A stretch of DNA of 64,000 nucleotides, from contig MKTZ01000016.1 in the NCBI GenBank assembly GCA_001898505.1, positions 124,001-188,000 of the forward strand, read 5' to 3'. Position 1 is the stretch's first letter. Each line of letters opens with the position of its first letter. The notes under the pieces are model-generated. The model saw only the letters and a program-made list of their open reading frames with translations, searched no databases and was not told where the DNA came from. Origin of the DNA: Sphingobacteriales bacterium 50-39. Its GTDB lineage: Bacteria; Bacteroidota; Bacteroidia; Chitinophagales; Chitinophagaceae. A program made the position numbers and the translations under genes. Positions 39,349 to 47,257 of this stretch are shown in pieces.

Positions 39349-41850
39349 TTACCATTCCTTGGCTTTTATCTGCCCGCGCATGTTGTCGAACGATACGCTG
39401 GGGTCTTTTTTCCGGGGTGCATTTACAAAGTGGACGAACCGCTGACGCAGCGCGGGATCTTCCACCACCTCCTTCCATTCGCACTTATAGCTGTTCACCA
39501 GCGTCTGCATCTCCGCCTCCCATTGTGTAGCCATACCCAGGCTGTCTTCGACCACCACATTTTTCAGATAGGACATGCCGCCATCCATCTTGTTCAGCCA
39601 GGTAGCGGTACGGGTCAGCGGGTCGGCTGTCTGGATGTAGAACATGAGAAAGCGGTCGAGGTATCGTATCACGGTGGCGCTATCGATGTCGGTGGCCAGC
39701 AGCTGCGCATGCTGTGGTTTTGATCCGCCATTGCCGCATACATAAAGGTTCCACCCCTTCTCGGTTGCAATGATGCCAAAATCCTTGCTCTGCGCCTCGG
39801 CGCATTCCCGGATACAGCCGCTGACGCCGCCTTTTATCTTATGCGGAGCACGAATGCCCCGGTATCTTTCCTCTACCTCGATGGCAAAAGAAACGCTGTC
39901 GTGCAGGCCAAACCGGCACCAGGTGCTGCCGACACAGCTTTTCACCGTACGAAGGGCCTTGCCGTAGGCATGTCCGCTCTCGAAACCCGCGTCGATCAGC
40001 TCTTCCCATATATCCGGCAGGTCGCCTACATGCGCGCCAAACAGATCGATACGCTGTCCACCCGTGATCTTTGTATACAGGTTGTATTTTTTAGCCACCT
40101 TGCCCAATACGATAAGCTTCTCCGGCGTGATCTCCCCGCCAGGTATGCGAGGCACTACGGAATAGGTGCCCCCTTTTTGAATATTGGCGAGAAATCTATC
40201 GTTGCTGTCCTGTATAACAGGCTGCTTTTGTATATTGTCATTCCAGCAGCTGGCCAGGATACTGGCGACTGCGGGTTTGCAGACTTCGCATCCATCGCCT
40301 TTCCCCCAGCGGCCCAGCGCCTCATCATAGGTCCTTACATCATGGAGCTTTATAAGATCCAGCAGCTCCTGGCGTGACTGATCGAAATGCTCGCATATGA
40401 CATTGCGGACATAGCGTCCATTTGCCTTCAGCGTACCGGCAATCAGGTCTTTTACCAATGGAACACAGCCGCCACAGCCCGTCCCTGCCTTGGTACACTT
40501 CTTCATTCCCTCTACGGACTCGACGCCTTTCTCCATCACGGCCGTACAGATAGCGGCCTTTGTGACGGACTCGCAGGAACAGATCAGCGCCTCGTCGGGA
40601 AGGTCCATCACACCGGCGCCGGCAGCGGCGCCGCCCCGGCTGCCAAGGACCAGGTCTTCCGGGTCCGGAGGCAGCGGCAGCCGGTTATTGACGGTCTGTA
40701 ATAATATATTATATGCTGCGGCGTCTCCGATAAGGATACCTCCCAGCAGACGTGTCCCATCACTCGTAATGTTGATCCGTTTGTAAATGCCCTTGTGCCT
40801 GTCCTCGAATACGATGGTACGGCTATCCGGCTCGCTGACAAAAGCGTCCCCAAAGCTGGCTACATCCACACCGATGAGCTTTAGCTTGGTGCTCATATCA
40901 AATCCCGTAAAGGACTTATTCCCTTCCGTCAGCTGTGAGACCACGACATCGGCCATCTCGTATCCCGGTGCCACCAGGCCATAGATCATGCCGCAGGCCA
41001 GCGCACATTCGCCGATGGCGTATATGTGCGGATCGCTTGTTTGCATCTTCTCGTTGACGAGGATACCACCGCGAGTGCCCACCTGCAGCCCGGCCAGCCT
41101 TGCCAGCTCATCACGAGGTCGTATACCTGCAGAAATGACCAGCATGTCCAGGTCCAGGCTCGTGTCGTCGGCAAAACGCAGCGTGCGGATGCTTTCTCCC
41201 CCTTCTACGGCCAGCGTGGACTTATTCAGGAGTATCTGCAGTCCTAATTTCTTAAGCCTCGTCTCCAGGATATGGCTGCCGGCGCTGTCGATCTGCCGGG
41301 GCATCAGGCGGCTGGCAAATTCAATGACATAAGGATTGGAAATGCCCAGATCGAGCAGGGCCTTGGCGGCTTCCAGCCCCAATAAGCCCCCTCCCATAAC
41401 AGCTGCATTATGCGCACCTTTTGCATATTCCCTGATAAGGTCCAGGTCTTCGATGGTACGATAGACAAACACACCTTTCTTTTCGATACCGCTGATATCG
41501 GGCACAAAGGCGCCGGAACCAGTGGCGAGCACCAGCATATCATACGACTGGACAATGCCCTTTCTCGAATGCACCAGTTTGGCGGTCCGATCGATCTCTC
41601 TAACCGGATCGCCTATATGCAGTTCCACATCCTGCTCATCGAACCAGCCGGCCATGGAAAGACTCAGGTCATGGGCTGACTTGCCATTGAAATACTCGCT
41701 CAGGTGCACACGGTCGTAAGCCGGCCTGGGCTCTTCGCCAAAAACGATGATCCGGAAGGAGGAGGTTGCAGCCATCAGTCTCTCGCAGAACTTGTGACCG
41801 ACCATACCATTACCGATGACAACCACTATGGGTTTGTTGGAGGCGCTCAT
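39349..41850 (-). CDS. nirB: NAD(P)H nitrite reductase large subunit
   Basis: From the ATG at 41850 the protein has 833 residues; the TTG at 41856 is not preferred. Domains in order: an FAD/NAD(P) oxidoreductase (VVVIGNGMVGHKFCERLM, AVMGGGLLGLEAAKAL), a BFD-like 2Fe-2S domain (ALICSCESV, GTGCGGCVPLVK), a second BFD-like segment (GDGCEVCKPAVASILA), and sirohaem/4Fe-4S reductase halves with CVGSTWCRFG and SGCIRECAEAQ as cluster ligands. It reduces nitrite to ammonium with six electrons, with sirohaem supplied through the SUMT gene divergently placed upstream. The gene starts the nirB-nirD-moa unit, with AT-rich regulatory DNA ahead of it. Confidence 0.95.
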   Translation of the reverse strand: MSASNKPIVVVIGNGMVGHKFCERLMAATSSFRIIVFGEEPRPAYDRVHLSEYFNGKSAHDLSLSMAGWFDEQDVELHIGDPVREIDRTAKLVHSRKGIVQSYDMLVLATGSGAFVPDISGIEKKGVFVYRTIEDLDLIREYAKGAHNAAVMGGGLLGLEAAKALLDLGISNPYVIEFASRLMPRQIDSAGSHILETRLKKLGLQILLNKSTLAVEGGESIRTLRFADDTSLDLDMLVISAGIRPRDELARLAGLQVGTRGGILVNEKMQTSDPHIYAIGECALACGMIYGLVAPGYEMADVVVSQLTEGNKSFTGFDMSTKLKLIGVDVASFGDAFVSEPDSRTIVFEDRHKGIYKRINITSDGTRLLGGILIGDAAAYNILLQTVNNRLPLPPDPEDLVLGSRGGAAAGAGVMDLPDEALICSCESVTKAAICTAVMEKGVESVEGMKKCTKAGTGCGGCVPLVKDLIAGTLKANGRYVRNVICEHFDQSRQELLDLIKLHDVRTYDEALGRWGKGDGCEVCKPAVASILASCWNDNIQKQPVIQDSNDRFLANIQKGGTYSVVPRIPGGEITPEKLIVLGKVAKKYNLYTKITGGQRIDLFGAHVGDLPDIWEELIDAGFESGHAYGKALRTVKSCVGSTWCRFGLHDSVSFAIEVEERYRGIRAPHKIKGGVSGCIRECAEAQSKDFGIIATEKGWNLYVCGNGGSKPQHAQLLATDIDSATVIRYLDRFLMFYIQTADPLTRTATWLNKMDGGMSYLKNVVVEDSLGMATQWEAEMQTLVNSYKCEWKEVVEDPALRQRFVHFVNAPRKKDPSVSFDNMRGQIKAKEW

Positions 41851-41856
41851 AGTCAA

Positions 41857-42108
41857 TTTTTTTAGATCTACTATCTATCCGTTGGACGACGAACCAAAGG
41901 TTCACTAAGGCGACCGGGCACAGGCCCGGCATGAATGGAAGGCAAACGTTAGCAGTTAGTACTATATATTATATATATTCACATATAGTATACTTATACA
42001 AGTATACGGAATTTTTTCGTTATAAATATTATTTATATCATAAAATATATTAATTAACCTGATTTTTTTGGTTAAATTGTGTAATAGTTTCGTATATAAA
42101 TATATTAT
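41857..42108. promoter_or_regulatory. Divergent nirB/cobA promoter region
   Basis: About 250 AT-rich bases without a gene. A perfect 8-bp inverted repeat, GTATACTT-ATAC-AAGTATAC, is at 41988-42007; TTAACC and GGTTAA flank a 10-nt spacer at 42054-42075. On the nirB side a GC hairpin (CCGGGC/GCCCGG) and a GAACC/GGTTC palindrome resemble the dispersed two-hairpin element. Either inverted repeat could bind a regulator such as the Fnr-like protein. A TAGTTTCG at 42085-42092 is a possible, imperfect -7 box for cobA. Confidence 0.4.
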
Positions 42109-42906
42109 ATGCATGTAATTTCTCCAAATATCCGTCCCGAACTGATATTGATAGGCGCCGGACCGGGCGATCCGGAGCTGATCACGCTCAAAGCATGCAG
42201 GATTCTTCAGGAGGCATCTGTCATCCTGTATGACAACCTGTGCAATACCGCACTATTGGACTGGGCCTCTCCATCCTGCGAAAAGATATATGTAGGCAAG
42301 CTCCCTTATGGAGAATATACCCCCCAGGAGACTATTCACGCCCTGATAAAGGAAAAAGCCTTTACGGCAGGCAAGGTCGTCCGTCTCAAGGGCGGCGACC
42401 CCTTTATCTTTGGACGGGGCTTTGAAGAAGTGATATTTGCCCGTCAGCAGGGCATTGCGGTATCCTATATCCCCGGTATCAGCAGCATGCAAGCGGCAGG
42501 GCTTTCGGCCATCCCGCTGACACATCGTCATCTCAGCGAAAGCATCTGGGTTATTACGGGTACGAAGAAAGATGGGGAACTATCCAATGACCTGAGGCTC
42601 GCCATGAAAAGCAAGGCCACGATCGTGATCTATATGGGTATGAAGAAACTGAAGGAAATAGCCGCTATTTATGGAGAAGAAGGCGTGGGCTCGACACCAG
42701 CCGCCATCATCCACTACGCCTCGATGCCGGAAGAAAAAATAGCACGGGGCACCGTGGAGCAGCTCCCCACTATGGCGGTGGAATATCAGCTGACACATCC
42801 GTCTATTATTATTATCGGAGAAGTAGTGGGGCTTGGCAGGGATATAACGTTACAGGCTATAAGCACCCCGGGGGACACCTATAGCCTGCAGTATAAGACA
42901 GCTTAA
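42109..42906 (+). CDS. cobA: Uroporphyrinogen-III C-methyltransferase
   Basis: A 265-residue SUMT: LIGAGPGDPELITLKACRI, VVRLKGGDPFIFGRGFEE, GISSMQAAGLSAIPLTHR and VIYMGMKKL mark the two domains of the tetrapyrrole methylase fold. It transfers two methyl groups from SAM to uroporphyrinogen III to make precorrin-2, the sirohaem precursor needed by NirB. No CysG-type fused dehydrogenase/chelatase is present, so precorrin-2 oxidation and ferrochelation must come from genes elsewhere. It is divergent from nirB and convergent with the transaldolase gene, which makes its link to nitrite reduction clear. Confidence 0.93.
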   Translation: MHVISPNIRPELILIGAGPGDPELITLKACRILQEASVILYDNLCNTALLDWASPSCEKIYVGKLPYGEYTPQETIHALIKEKAFTAGKVVRLKGGDPFIFGRGFEEVIFARQQGIAVSYIPGISSMQAAGLSAIPLTHRHLSESIWVITGTKKDGELSNDLRLAMKSKATIVIYMGMKKLKEIAAIYGEEGVGSTPAAIIHYASMPEEKIARGTVEQLPTMAVEYQLTHPSIIIIGEVVGLGRDITLQAISTPGDTYSLQYKTA

Positions 42907-42926
42907 TATTTGACAGCGGGCTTGCG
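42906..42926 (+). repeat. Short GGGC-type hairpin after cobA
   Basis: GCGGGCTTGCGGCCCACC pairs as GGGC/GCCC with a short loop, between convergent genes. It resembles the GC hairpins in other gaps here. A terminating role is possible but there is no long T run. Confidence 0.35.
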
Positions 42927-42939
42927 GCCCACCATTTGA

Positions 42940-43593
42940 TTATTTGAACGCCTTTGCATCGGCCAGGAACTTAGCCAGCCCGATGTCCGTCAACGGATGT
43001 TTCAAAAGACCCAGGATCGACTCCAGCGGAGAAGTACACACATCGGCTCCCGCCTCGGCGCACTTTACAATATGCAAAGCACTGCGTATGCTGGCTGCCA
43101 GGATCTCCGTCTCAAAACCCTGTACGGCATATATCTGAGCGATCTGTGCGATAAGCTCTACGCCGTCCCAGCTGCTATCGTCGATGCGACCGATAAAAGG
43201 AGATACATAGCTGGCTCCTGCCTTGGCGGCCAGGATCGCCTGCCCTGCAGAAAATACCAGCGTACAGTTGGTCTTGATACCATTGTCGGAAAACCATTTC
43301 AGCGCCTTGATGCCATCCTTGATCATGGGCACTTTTACTACGATGTTCGGATGGATGGCGGCCAGTTTCTTTCCTTCTTCGATGATGTCCTTGAATTCAG
43401 TAGATACCACTTCAGCGCTTACATCTCCGTCTACCAGCTCTGCGATGGTCTTGTAATGATTGGTAACAGCGGCTTCGCCCTTGATACCCACTTTCGCCAT
43501 CAGGGAAGGATTGGTAGTTACCCCATCTAAAATGCCTAGATCGTTTGCTTCTTTGATTTGTGCCAGGTCGGCGGTATCAATGAAAAATTTCAT
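42940..43593 (-). CDS. Transaldolase / fructose-6-phosphate aldolase-like
   Basis: A 217-residue protein of the small transaldolase (MipB/TalC) class: MKFFIDTADLAQIKEANDLG, DGVTTNPSLMAKVG, NIVVKVPMIKDG with the Schiff-base Lys, and YVSPFIGRIDD. Small members act either as transaldolases or fructose-6-phosphate aldolases; the sequence does not distinguish the two reliably. The role is in the non-oxidative pentose phosphate pathway. The gene stands alone: the SRP RNA lies upstream on the same strand and the cobA gene is convergent downstream. Confidence 0.9.
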   Translation of the reverse strand: MKFFIDTADLAQIKEANDLGILDGVTTNPSLMAKVGIKGEAAVTNHYKTIAELVDGDVSAEVVSTEFKDIIEEGKKLAAIHPNIVVKVPMIKDGIKALKWFSDNGIKTNCTLVFSAGQAILAAKAGASYVSPFIGRIDDSSWDGVELIAQIAQIYAVQGFETEILAASIRSALHIVKCAEAGADVCTSPLESILGLLKHPLTDIGLAKFLADAKAFK

Positions 43594-43620
43594 GGTTTTT
43601 AAATTTATCTTTTACGGGAG

Positions 43621-43650
43621 TATTGGCCTGCGGACCCCAGGTCCACTAAA
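43621..43650 (-). repeat. GGACC/GGTCC hairpin between SRP RNA and transaldolase
   Basis: GCGGACC-CCA-GGTCCAC forms a stem near the SRP RNA terminator. The stem is nearly the same as that at 43869-43893 (GCGGACC-CTT-GGTCCGC) and similar to those at 24.46 kb and 10.63 kb. Confidence 0.5.
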
Positions 43651-43658
43651 TAAAAAAA

Positions 43659-43753
43659 GGCAAGTTACTTACATCGCACCGCTGCGACCACTTACCCTTG
43701 CTGCCTTCCGGCCCTGGGGGGGTTCAGCGGGAGCTGGTCGTATAAGACTTGCC
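43659..43753 (-). ncRNA. ffs: Signal recognition particle RNA (small, 4.5S type)
   Basis: On the minus strand a 95-nt segment begins GGCAAGTCTTATACGACC and ends AAGTAACTTGCC, so GGCAAG and CTTGCC close the helix, and is followed by TTTTTTTA, an intrinsic terminator. The apical part has GGGCCGGAAGGCAGCAAGGG with the GGAA tetraloop and the internal loop that binds Ffh. This is the SRP RNA domain IV signature. The RNA with Ffh delivers nascent membrane proteins to the translocon. It lies upstream of the transaldolase gene on the same strand. Exact 5' and 3' ends are inferred from the pairing. Confidence 0.93.
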
Positions 43754-43868
43754 GGGCACAAAGATACAGATAAACAGCTAACACCCGCTTAAATTTTTTC
43801 TAATTTTTATTGCAACGGGTATGGTTTACACCAAAAAATATCCCATCCCCGTTGCACGTCTAATGATG

Positions 43869-43893
43869 GGCCTGCGGACCCTTGGTCCGCATA
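43869..43893 (-). repeat. GGACC/GGTCC hairpin after the DUF5103 gene
   Basis: GCGGACC-CTT-GGTCCGC is a 7-bp stem with a 3-nt loop, close to the stop codon of the DUF5103 gene on the minus strand. It is one member of the GGACC hairpin group. Confidence 0.5.
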
Positions 43894-43895
43894 GG

Positions 43896-45170
43896 TCATC
43901 GGAAAACATTGAGGCTGCTCACGGTCGCGCTTCCCACCAATTCGTCGGCCCTTGCTCCCAGCGCCCTGTAATACATGAGTATCGTGTATTCATTTTCCGT
44001 CTCGATGTGATTGCCCTCGGTGAATTCAAAAGAGGGTTTACGGTCAGGGTCCGCCCTGTCGACAGTGACATACGCATAACTGTAGTACCCCTGCTTCATC
44101 TGGAAGGACAGCTCATACCTCCCCTTCTCCCCATTGAATACCATCCGGGTGCTGTCGTTGAGCCCACCGCCTGTAAATTTAGCCAGCAAATATATGTCCT
44201 TATCAGGCCAGGGAGAATGATCCGGCGGTGTGAAATTGAAATGCACGGTGGCATAGTCCGTTTGAAAATAAGGGTTGATGCTTTCAGTGGTCTGTATAAA
44301 ATAAAACCCATTATAATCCTTATAGAATAAATAAGGCTGACGGCTCCTGTCGCCGTCCGGTCGCAGGAATACTTCCGTGGACGTCTTGCCGTAGATCACG
44401 TTCTGCACCCTGTCGCTCTGATACCGGAAGCTTTGCAGATCCAGCCACCGCCACTCGCTGCCGCCAGGAAATACGATGCCATCAGCACTGTTGTAGTCCA
44501 GATTGTTGTTCACATAAAAAGTGGGTTTGATATCCCGGATGGCATTGTCCCATCGACGATTTTGCAGTATCACGACCTTGATCTGGTCCAGTGCATTGTT
44601 AGGATTCAGCGCAGTGGCATTTGCTTTAAAGACAAGGCGCTGATGCGTATGCGCAATGTTAGGATCGTAGGGCTGCAGGATCTCGGCTCCGATCGTGATC
44701 TTCCTGTCCGCCACGAGCATGCGACGGGTAAAGACGAGCTTGGAAGTGTCCGCATCGAGAAAGACCTTGACAAGATAATTGCCCGAGTGAATGGGCAGAC
44801 AGCTCGGGTCAGGCAGGACGGCCTGGTAATGGGTGTAATGCGTCAACGCCACAGAGGATACCTGGTAGCTGGAGACCCTCACCTGTGAGAAGCCCCGGAT
44901 ATAGTCGAACTCACTGACAACGGCGGGGGTCCAGTCGGCATTGCACAACTGATAGGTATAATAATAATTCTTTACGTCTCCATCCACATCGTCAAAATGA
45001 AGCTCCAGCTGATCATTGCCATTCAGGTGGAGAACGGGATAGCCGAGCTGATTGCCGGCCTTGTACAGCTGCGGCGTCCGGATATTCGGAGCATAGACGG
45101 AATCCGGCGTCTGGGCGGCGGTCAGCAGGACCGTCATGCTGCAGGCAAAAAACAACGATAGGTACTTCAT
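43896..45170 (-). CDS. DUF5103 protein (type IX secretion plug-like)
   Basis: A 424-residue exported protein (signal peptide to TAAQ) that matches DUF5103 (PF17116) across its length: RTPQLYKAGNQLGYPVLHLN, LQPYDPNIAHTHQRLVFKAN, PLF-free middle with WLDLQSFRYQSDRVQNV, and the C-terminal YTILMYYRALGARADELVG. One known member, Plug/PorV-like partner of the SprA channel, closes the type IX translocon on the periplasmic side; this is the closest described role, and general function is otherwise inferred. The protein is strongly conserved across Bacteroidota. The neighbour is divergent (FtsX-like permease). Confidence 0.82.
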   Translation of the reverse strand: MKYLSLFFACSMTVLLTAAQTPDSVYAPNIRTPQLYKAGNQLGYPVLHLNGNDQLELHFDDVDGDVKNYYYTYQLCNADWTPAVVSEFDYIRGFSQVRVSSYQVSSVALTHYTHYQAVLPDPSCLPIHSGNYLVKVFLDADTSKLVFTRRMLVADRKITIGAEILQPYDPNIAHTHQRLVFKANATALNPNNALDQIKVVILQNRRWDNAIRDIKPTFYVNNNLDYNSADGIVFPGGSEWRWLDLQSFRYQSDRVQNVIYGKTSTEVFLRPDGDRSRQPYLFYKDYNGFYFIQTTESINPYFQTDYATVHFNFTPPDHSPWPDKDIYLLAKFTGGGLNDSTRMVFNGEKGRYELSFQMKQGYYSYAYVTVDRADPDRKPSFEFTEGNHIETENEYTILMYYRALGARADELVGSATVSSLNVFR

Positions 45171-45183
45171 GGGAAAGAATTGC

Positions 45184-45215
45184 TTGACAATGTAGCAAAA
45201 ACTTTTATAGTTTTG
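45184..45215 (+). promoter_or_regulatory. Promoter of the FtsX/LolE-like gene
   Basis: TTG at 45184-45186 and TAGTTTTG at 45208-45215 are 21 nt apart and match the Bacteroidota -33 and -7 elements. The -7 box ends 11 nt before the start codon at 45227. Confidence 0.55.
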
Positions 45216-45226
45216 GCTATCAAACT

Positions 45227-46456
45227 ATGAACGTAGCAGCATTTATCGCCCGGCGTGTGGCTTTCAACCGGGAACGATCATTTTCCCGATTCATTATCCG
45301 GCTGGCGATAACGGCTACTGCCATTAGCATAGCGGCTATGTTGCTGACCTTCGCCTTTACAAAGGGTTTTCAATATACGGTGGGCCAAAAGGTATTTAGT
45401 CTCTGGGGCCATATCCGCGTACAATATGCCGCGCCCAACCGGGCAGCCATTGCTGAAGAGCTGCCTGTGGCGGAAAATGATACGGTATTGCGCATCCTGC
45501 ATGCCGACAAGGATGTAAAAAGCGTAGGAGCTTACGCCATCAAAAATGCCGTCCTCCGCAGCAGCGAAGGCATCCAGGGGATATTGCTCAAGGGGGTGCA
45601 AAAGGGCTATGATTTCAGTAATATGGATGGCTTCCTGAAGAGCGGACGCTGGATACACTGGCCCGACAGCAGCTACAGCAACGAGATCAATATCTCCTCT
45701 TATATGGCCGACCAGCTGAGGCTAAAGGTCGGCGATAAGGTCCTGATCTATTTTATCCAGCCCCAGGGCTCGCCACGGGTAAGACAGCTGACAGTGGCGG
45801 GTATCTTTAAGATAGGCATCGAGGATTTCGACAAGCTGGTGGCTATCGGAGACCTGAAACTGATCCAGCGATTGAATAACTGGGCCCCGGATCAGATCAG
45901 CGGGTATGAGGTCTTTATCAAGGACTATCGAATGGCGGATACGGTGAACTCCCGCCTGTATGACGAGTTGCCTGTCGCCTGGAGCAGCCGTACCCTTATG
46001 GATATTACCCCCAACATCTTCGACTGGCTGAACCTGCAGGACGTCACGATCCTCATCGTGCTGATCATCATGACGGTCATCGCCACGCTGAACCTCGTCA
46101 CCTGTCTGATCATCCTGGTGCTGGAACGTACCCGTATGATCGGTATCCTGAAAGCCATCGGCGCCCCTACCGCCTCGGTACAAAGAATATTCCTCTACCA
46201 GGGCGCGATCATCACGCTCTTTGGAATGGCCATCGGCAACGCCTTCGCGCTGCTGATCTATTGGCTGCAGGATAAATACGGTTTTATTACGATGCCCGAA
46301 GAAGCTTATTTTATCTCCAAGGCGATCGGCAGGCTGGAGTGGTGGCATTTTGTAGTAGTGAATGGAGGGACCTTTCTCATCAGCTTCCTCATACTGATGA
46401 TCCCTACGATTGTCGTCCGGAAGATGCAGCCGGCCAGGGCCATTCAATTCCGTTGA
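45227..46456 (+). CDS. FtsX/LolE-type ABC transporter permease
   Basis: A 409-residue membrane protein with an N-terminal TM helix (residues about 25-48), a large periplasmic MacB-like domain (about 50-255) and three C-terminal TM helices with the FtsX motif region (LDVTILIVLIIMTVIATLNL and YQGAIITLFGMAIGNAFALL, in part). This is the plan of LolC/E and MacB permeases. LolE-type proteins extract lipoproteins from the inner membrane. The ATPase partner is not adjacent, so the function remains open. It is monocistronic, with a clear promoter. Confidence 0.85.
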   Translation: MNVAAFIARRVAFNRERSFSRFIIRLAITATAISIAAMLLTFAFTKGFQYTVGQKVFSLWGHIRVQYAAPNRAAIAEELPVAENDTVLRILHADKDVKSVGAYAIKNAVLRSSEGIQGILLKGVQKGYDFSNMDGFLKSGRWIHWPDSSYSNEINISSYMADQLRLKVGDKVLIYFIQPQGSPRVRQLTVAGIFKIGIEDFDKLVAIGDLKLIQRLNNWAPDQISGYEVFIKDYRMADTVNSRLYDELPVAWSSRTLMDITPNIFDWLNLQDVTILIVLIIMTVIATLNLVTCLIILVLERTRMIGILKAIGAPTASVQRIFLYQGAIITLFGMAIGNAFALLIYWLQDKYGFITMPEEAYFISKAIGRLEWWHFVVVNGGTFLISFLILMIPTIVVRKMQPARAIQFR

Positions 46457-46483
46457 CCTGCAATTGTCAGTTGTGAGCTACTA

Positions 46484-47203
46484 CTACCGTCCTACCAGGT
46501 GCGACAGGATGATCCCGGTGGCGACAGCCGCATTCAACGATTCGGCCTGCCCGATCCTGGGTATGGTTATAGGATGGGTAGCCCGCTGCAGCAACTCTCC
46601 CCTGATACCCCTGGATTCATTCCCGATGACGATCCACCCTTTCCGGACGGCGGGCTGTTCATAAATGCTTTTCCCTTCCAGCACGGCAGTATAAACCGGC
46701 AGGTCCGGATACCGGTCCATCCATCCTATGGGATCTTCATATAATACCTGCACACGGCTGATGCTGCCCATGGTGGACTGGGTGGCCTTGGGGTTGAAGA
46801 CATCGGCGCTGTCGGGAGTACATACCAGTCTGCGGATGCCAAACCAGTCCGCGATCCGGACAATGGTGCCGAGATTGCCGGGGTCCTGGATACCATCCAG
46901 CACGAGGCTGACGCTGTCCTCAAACCGCGGATCTTCAAAGACGGGTTTCCTGAATACGGCCAGCACCTGGTTGGGGGTCGACAGGAAGGATACCCGCTGA
47001 AGCTCGCTTTCCTTTACCTCTGTAAAAGGGATACCGGCCTCCTGGAAAGAAGCAACCCCGACCAGGGTCACCAAGTCCAGGTTGGACGCGGCCAACAGCT
47101 CCTTCACCATCTTGGGTCCTTCTACGACAAATACCCCCTCCTGATCACGAAATTTTTTCTGGCCTAAACTTTGAATATATTTGACCTGCGATTTTGCAAG
47201 CAT
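46484..47203 (-). CDS. SpoU/TrmH-family RNA methyltransferase
   Basis: A 239-residue member of the SPOUT class. The N-terminal substrate-binding domain (EGVFVVEGPKMVKELLAAS) is followed by the knot domain with NLGTIVRIADWFGIRRLV, VIGNESRGIRGELLQ and PRIGQAESLNAAVATGI, motifs 1-3. The group methylates 2'-OH of ribose in rRNA or tRNA; the exact target is not readable. The start at 47203 is supported by a clean N-terminus. It is divergent from the TamL gene, with 54 bases between start codons. Confidence 0.9.
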   Translation of the reverse strand: MLAKSQVKYIQSLGQKKFRDQEGVFVVEGPKMVKELLAASNLDLVTLVGVASFQEAGIPFTEVKESELQRVSFLSTPNQVLAVFRKPVFEDPRFEDSVSLVLDGIQDPGNLGTIVRIADWFGIRRLVCTPDSADVFNPKATQSTMGSISRVQVLYEDPIGWMDRYPDLPVYTAVLEGKSIYEQPAVRKGWIVIGNESRGIRGELLQRATHPITIPRIGQAESLNAAVATGIILSHLVGR

Positions 47204-47257
47204 TGCTTTTCGTTTATATACAAAAGTTGACCCCTATCGGGTTTGTTTAATTTCTTT

